From Bacteroidales bacterium (GTDB taxonomy: Bacteria > Bacteroidota > Bacteroidia > Bacteroidales > VadinHA17), in NCBI GenBank assembly GCA_016928075.1, contig JAFGLJ010000051.1, forward strand, positions 1 through 58,104: 58,104 nucleotides of DNA, read 5' to 3'. Shown here piece by piece: positions 55,701 to 58,104 of the stretch. Numbering within the stretch: position 1 is the stretch's first letter; each line of letters begins with the position of its first letter. The notes below the pieces were generated by a model. It was not told the DNA's origin, made no database searches, and saw nothing but the letters and a program-made list of their open reading frames with translations. A program made the position numbers and the translations under genes.

Positions 55701-55787
55701 TTCACTGCAGCTGGCAGAAAGCCCATATTTCAGTTTAACGAATCCTGTTATCTCCTCCGGACTGACCTGTGGTTTGTTCTGTAGCAT
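52725..55787 (-). CDS. Fusion: APH-type kinase, M23 peptidase-like domain and class III aminotransferase/phospho-lyase
   Basis: 1020 residues in one frame. The APH/choline-kinase-like domain (about 1-330) has VIHNDANDHN and FIDFGD. The M23/LytM-like domain (about 415-570) has HLGIDLFAPAG, LYGHLGG and HLHFQI, so all zinc ligands are present. The class III aminotransferase domain (about 590-1015) has NSASEANELALRLA, ADEVQTGYGR and the PLP lysine in GKPIGNGHP. Kinase plus class III PLP enzyme matches hydroxylysine or ethanolamine kinase/phospho-lyase systems. An O-phosphorylated amino alcohol or amino acid is the likely intermediate (inference). No signal peptide, so the M23 domain is cytoplasmic, which is odd. 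Confidence 0.9.
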   Translation of the reverse strand: MLQNKPQVSPEEITGFVKLKYGLSASCSELDGERDQNFLLTADDGASYILKVTNPVEDDAFIEAQIDVMKFLSGKISLCPAIVKDSNGNDISEIETYSGEKYRTRLVTYFSGKPLALLKNHPMDLIKDLGLKLGSIDKALAGYRNEGFNREFVWDLSNFEKAVKKYQSLVSDDILNSFIDATREEYLETVKPELGNLRCSVIHNDANDHNIIVNCDTGMFDKGPVIEGFIDFGDMLYSYTVANPAVAMAYAMLEKEEPLLAAANLLSGYLQSFQLEENEIRVIFTMAKMRLALSICMAALQQKERPGDKYLVISQEPINNTIPLLEKIHPLFAETVLREYCNIKPRAGIKKLTGDIKKMGVDAFPVLGEKLTAKNCMGLDLGVESRIIESDPEKNSASRLEQRIFSLLKCSDKKYGTGSFAEPRVIYSSPVFQGEQFTSKQDRTVHLGIDLFAPAGTIVYAPLDSTIYAFSYNPGKLDYGHIIILKHETDTGNKFFTLYGHLGGKSFKGLKIGRKLKKGQAFAWIGNHDENGGWASHLHFQIIIDLLGYGTDFPGVSKPWESKAWQILSPDPNILLNIPPGCFPAGLSGFRDTLRKRNEYFSDNLSLSYKEPLKIVRGWQQYLFDQDGQKYLDSYNNVPHVGHCNPEVSEAAYEQMRLLNTNTRYLSDHLNDFAELLLSTFRNPLEVCFFLNSASEANELALRLAFTYTGKKDVIVLEGAYHGNTNTLIDISPYKHNGPGGKGAPSWVHTVPVPDSYRGKYKYSDKDAGHKYAQYVEEITDSLEKESRAPAAFIAETCPSVGGQIIFPPGYLGEVYKVIRRRSGVCIADEVQTGYGRMGTSFYAFEDQGVIPDIVVLGKPIGNGHPLAAVVTTREIADAFNTGMEFFSTFGGNTVSAIVGRKVLEIVLRENYMEHAQKTGSYLLDLLKPFKERYPLVGDIRGSGFFLGIELVRDHESLEPAGEEACYIIERMKQMRILLGTDGPYNNVLKIRPPMPFDEKNAEVLANRLSKIFEEDPLIS

Positions 55788-55864
55788 TTTAATCTTTTTT
55801 CAATCTCCCCCCTGCGTTCGCGTTTCTCAGCCGTGGTTTCGGCTTCTCTATAACTTTATTCTTT

Positions 55865-55885
55865 AGACGTGCTGATAGCGCGTCT
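55865..55885. repeat. REP-like imperfect palindrome
   Basis: AGACGTGC and GCGCGTCT pair at 7 of 8 positions around TGATA, followed by CTACA. It resembles the dispersed GTAGAGACGCG...CGCGTCTCTAC palindromes seen in many genomes. Confidence 0.5.
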
Positions 55886-55901
55886 CTACATTTTACTTTT
55901 C

Positions 55902-55985
55902 CCTTTGTACTTTTTCCTTTGTACTTTTTCCTTTGTACTTTTTCCTTTGTACTTTTTACTTTGTACTTTTTCCTTTGTACTTTTA
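55902..55985. repeat. Twelve-unit heptamer array (CCTTTGT/ACTTTTT alternating)
   Basis: Six 14-bp units, each two heptamers of NCTTTNT type, nearly perfect. It ends 32 bp before the elbB start and contains a TTTG every 14 bp, so it could supply or mask promoter elements. The spacer 55788-56017 otherwise holds only the palindrome at 55865. Confidence 0.85.
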
Positions 55986-56017
55986 TCTTTTGTCTTAAAC
56001 CAAAACCATAAAGTTAT

Positions 56018-56668
56018 ATGAAATTTGCAATAATATTATCAGGATGCGGTGTCTTTGACGGTGCAGAGATCCATGAAGCCACAATGACAATGCTAGCAAT
56101 TACCAGGAATGGAGGCATCTATGATATTTTCGCCCCTGATGTCAGGCAGCATCACGTTGTTAATCACATTACCGGCAAGGAGATGAATGAAACACGAAAC
56201 GTCCTTATCGAAGCAGCTCGCATTGCAAGAGGCAAAATTAAAGCTCTTACGGAATACAGGGCTGAAGATTATGATGCACTTATACTCCCCGGGGGATTCG
56301 GAGTAGCAAAGAACCTATGCACCTATGCTTTTGATGGCACTGACTTTTCTGTAGACAAGGTGGTAGAGGAAGTATTAAAATCCACGCATGCAGCAGGTAA
56401 ACCCATTGGAGCATTATGTATATCTCCTGTTTTACTGGCAGGAGTATTTGGCAATATTGATGTAACAATCGGCAAAGATAAAGGCACAGCCAATGATATT
56501 GAAAAGCTCGGTGCTGTCCACATTGAGGCAGGTCCTGGTGAAATTGTCGTGGATAATGAAAACAAAATAGTCACAACCCCCGCTTACATGCTTGACTCAA
56601 CTATAGCAGAAATAGCTGATGGTGCAGATAACTTAATAAAGGCAATTATTGAGATGGTTAATGGCTAG
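56018..56668 (+). CDS. elbB: ElbB-type glyoxalase-like DJ-1/PfpI family protein
   Basis: 216 residues. Landmarks are SGCGVFDGAEIHEA, the Glu-bearing VEEVL region, LILPGGFGVAKNLC, the nucleophile elbow ALCISPVLLAG with Cys, and GKDKGTANDIEKLGA. This matches the ElbB/GatD group of class I glutamine-amidotransferase-like proteins. E. coli ElbB has been linked to isoprenoid synthesis and has weak glyoxalase activity; the true role is uncertain. Confidence 0.92.
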   Translation: MKFAIILSGCGVFDGAEIHEATMTMLAITRNGGIYDIFAPDVRQHHVVNHITGKEMNETRNVLIEAARIARGKIKALTEYRAEDYDALILPGGFGVAKNLCTYAFDGTDFSVDKVVEEVLKSTHAAGKPIGALCISPVLLAGVFGNIDVTIGKDKGTANDIEKLGAVHIEAGPGEIVVDNENKIVTTPAYMLDSTIAEIADGADNLIKAIIEMVNG

Positions 56669-56709
56669 GTTCATCACTCGATGATCTTTATTTAACTAAA
56701 GACCTTGTT

Positions 56710-56744
56710 GACTGAAGACTGCCGACTGAAGACTGCCGACTGAA
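56710..56744. repeat. Heptamer array (GACTGAA/GACTGCC) abutting a stop codon
   Basis: Five units in strict phase: GACTGAA, GACTGCC, GACTGAA, GACTGCC, GACTGAA. It ends at the base next to the stop codon of the DUF4294 gene on the minus strand. Confidence 0.8.
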
Positions 56745-57359
56745 TCATAGTCTTCCGTGTTCTATTTCATAAACTACTTTTTCTATTAAATAGTCCTCAC
56801 CATAAGGGTCGTATTCAGCTTTCAGGTTGGAACCAAATAACCTTGCTATACCCTGCCAGAAAAGAGCTGAGATTGCGCCCCTGTAATCATGTATAAGCTG
56901 ATAAGATGTGTTTTGTGTCTCCCTGTCGATGAGTTTGATGAGTATCTTACCCTGGCTTAATGTCATATGTTTTATATCGTCTTCATACTCACCGAAGAGA
57001 TCGGCTTCCAAATCCCTGAGGAACTGTCGTCTTTCTCTTTCAGACTTTATCTGCTGAAGGGTGTCGTTTATTTCTGTAAATTTTCCCCTCACAACCAGCG
57101 AATAAGGATAGACCTTCTTAACGTTCTGTACCAATCTCCTGTATTTCCACCACTGGAACCGCTGCACGAGTCCAACCTTCCTGATAACGTCTACCTCATC
57201 AATTTCAACCTCAGGCAGAGTTATTCCGTCCCGTGTCACATTTTCCAGTATGTAAAACCTGCCCGGCAGGGAATCCCTGACGTGTTTTACTGTATCCTGC
57301 CCGTTTAGAGGCATAAATACAATCAACAACAGTGCAATATTCAAAATCCGTCTTACCAT
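56745..57359 (-). CDS. DUF4294 family exported protein
   Basis: 204 residues from ATG 57359; the in-frame GTG at 57368 lies inside the -7 box and is unlikely. The signal peptide runs to about residue 21 (PLNGQ). DUF4294 landmarks are LPEVEIDEVDV, KYRRLVQNVKKVYPYS, LSQGKILIKLIDRET and ALFWQGIARLFG. Periplasmic, function unknown, widespread in Bacteroidota. It is divergent from the DUF3267 gene. Confidence 0.9.
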   Translation of the reverse strand: MVRRILNIALLLIVFMPLNGQDTVKHVRDSLPGRFYILENVTRDGITLPEVEIDEVDVIRKVGLVQRFQWWKYRRLVQNVKKVYPYSLVVRGKFTEINDTLQQIKSERERRQFLRDLEADLFGEYEDDIKHMTLSQGKILIKLIDRETQNTSYQLIHDYRGAISALFWQGIARLFGSNLKAEYDPYGEDYLIEKVVYEIEHGRL

Positions 57360-57367
57360 GCCAGGCA

Positions 57368-57375
57368 CAAAATTA
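57368..57375 (-). promoter_or_regulatory. -7 box (TAATTTTG) of the DUF4294 gene
   Basis: Perfect TAnnTTTG on the minus strand, only 8 bp before the ATG, implying a leader of a few bases. Confidence 0.5.
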
Positions 57376-57415
57376 ATTAATTAAGATACATATTGTTATT
57401 GTTCGACAGTATAAA

Positions 57416-57423
57416 TACTTTTG
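57416..57423 (+). promoter_or_regulatory. -7 box (TACTTTTG) of the DUF3267 gene
   Basis: Perfect TAnnTTTG followed by C, 7 bp before the ATG. It predicts an almost leaderless mRNA. Confidence 0.5.
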
Positions 57424-57430
57424 CATAATC

Positions 57431-58081
57431 ATGAATAACAAGGTTGAAAACATAATAAAAAACGACCGTTACCGGCATCTTCTCACTCTATCCTACGATG
57501 ATATAGTTCCATTTGTTTTTGAATACATCAAAAAACATACCTTTCCGATAATATCGGCCTGGACATTTCTCCTGGCAATACTAATACTGATGGCAGATGC
57601 ACGCTTTGCCCTTGCAGGGGAATACAGGTTCCTGGTAATATTTACACACAGCATCATTGGATTGATAATATTTCCCATATTGCTGGTTATCCCTCATGAA
57701 CTCCTTCATATTATCCCTTATTTTTTGGGCGGAGCCAGGAATATTCGTGTTGGAGCCGACTGGAAACAATACTATTTCTATGTTACTTCCCATCTTTCTC
57801 CTGTTGGCCCGGTCATCTACATTGCTGTTGCCCTTACTCCTTTCCTGCTGATCAGTGCATCCCTCATATACCTGGTCTTCATCATTCAATCACCACTCTG
57901 GATCTGGAGCCTGTTATGCACCCTTTTTATGCATACTACCATGTGCGCCGGTGACTTTGCCCTCATTAATTTCTACTGGATCAACCGCGACAAAAGGATC
58001 ATAACCTGGGATGATGCCGACAGGAAAGAAGCTTATTTCTACGAAGACACCAGAAAAGCAGAGATGAGAGGTGAGAGATGA
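57431..58081 (+). CDS. DUF3267 family membrane protein (putative zincin)
   Basis: 216 residues. Four probable transmembrane helices: about 38-55, 66-85, 115-150 and 155-180. The zinc-type motif HELLH lies in IPHELLHIIPYFLGG at about residues 94-99, within or beside the second helix, as in membrane zincins. A possible third ligand is Asp or Asn in AGDFALINFYW. The family is described as putative zincin; the substrate is unknown. The last six codons (EMRGER) and the stop come from a heptamer array, as in the response regulator at 6062. Confidence 0.85.
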   Translation: MNNKVENIIKNDRYRHLLTLSYDDIVPFVFEYIKKHTFPIISAWTFLLAILILMADARFALAGEYRFLVIFTHSIIGLIIFPILLVIPHELLHIIPYFLGGARNIRVGADWKQYYFYVTSHLSPVGPVIYIAVALTPFLLISASLIYLVFIIQSPLWIWSLLCTLFMHTTMCAGDFALINFYWINRDKRIITWDDADRKEAYFYEDTRKAEMRGER

Positions 58082-58104
58082 GAGGTGAGAGGTGAGATGT
58101 GAGA
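58061..58104. repeat. Heptamer array (GAGRTGA) overlapping a stop codon, running to the window edge
   Basis: Six units in strict phase: GAGATGA, GAGGTGA, GAGATGA, GAGGTGA, GAGGTGA, GATGTGA. The third unit provides the TGA stop of the DUF3267 gene. It is the same array type as at 6722. Confidence 0.85.

Noticed and set aside
1..58104. Genomic island, prophage or defence system
   Set aside because: I saw no integrase, transposase, restriction, toxin-antitoxin or phage genes; nearly all genes are housekeeping or common Bacteroidota families.
1..58104. tRNA, rRNA or riboswitch
   Set aside because: I scanned the spacers by eye and found no cloverleaf or known leader motif. GcvP has no visible glycine riboswitch in its short leader.

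Overview
The window is a gene-dense stretch of core chromosome from a member of the Bacteroidota, most likely an environmental Bacteroidales or Marinilabiliales relative. Lineage markers are the fused MurF-alanine racemase, a gliding-motility lipoprotein GldB beside NAD synthetase, a type IX secretion (T9SS) C-terminal sorting domain, DUF1573, DUF4294 and DUF5686 proteins, the futalosine-pathway enzyme MqnE, and -7 boxes of the Bacteroidota form TAnnTTTG. I found no rRNA, tRNA, phage, insertion sequence or CRISPR.

Layout. 1-3734: the 5' part of a very large cell-surface protein with carboxypeptidase-regulatory, MG2-like and TonB-plug-like domains, cut by the window edge. 3920-6742: an unknown secreted protein divergent from a histidine kinase/response regulator pair. 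6791-13034: leftward genes for an S9 peptidase, a TlpA-like lipoprotein, MeaB and a DUF1573 protein. 13271-17760: a propeller/barrel outer-membrane protein and an M20 amidohydrolase. 18043-21784: ferredoxin, GldB, a PorT-like barrel and NadE. 22004-27282: a Crp/Fnr regulator, MurF-Alr, thymidine kinase, an unknown protein and RsmI. 27429-32966: a DUF5686 protein, RmuC and DnaB. 33256-38407: IspE, a two-gene biotin-dependent carboxylase, an LptF/LptG permease and Tgt. 38553-42584: a glycosyltransferase-sigma factor-RsmG operon, L34 and MqnE. 42810-47678: PASTA protein, T9SS cargo, RluD-type pseudouridine synthase and Ddl. 47739-58081: GcvP, an MBL-fold hydrolase, Pcm, ThpR, a kinase-M23-aminotransferase fusion, ElbB, a DUF4294 protein and a DUF3267 zincin-like membrane protein.

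The genes fit a cell that builds peptidoglycan (MurF-Alr, Ddl, with a PASTA protein and an M23 domain nearby), exports LPS (an LptF/G permease), secretes by T9SS (GldB, a sorted cargo), makes menaquinone through futalosine, and has propionate/methylmalonyl-CoA metabolism (MeaB, carboxylase alpha and biotin carrier). Three methyltransferases or transglycosylases modify RNA (RsmI, RsmG, Tgt).

The least explained signal is not a gene. At least ten intergenic spacers carry imperfect tandem arrays with a strict 7-bp period. Each locus has its own heptamer, and six arrays contain or abut a stop codon. Two unrelated genes 51 kb apart receive their last six codons and stop from the same heptamer. Separate 22-bp and 45-bp triplicate repeats share a TTACGCGA...GAGC core. 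Among proteins, the oddest are the kinase/M23/class III aminotransferase fusion, a Tgt without the usual cysteine zinc ligands, and a surface protein with an apparently dead MA-clan peptidase domain.
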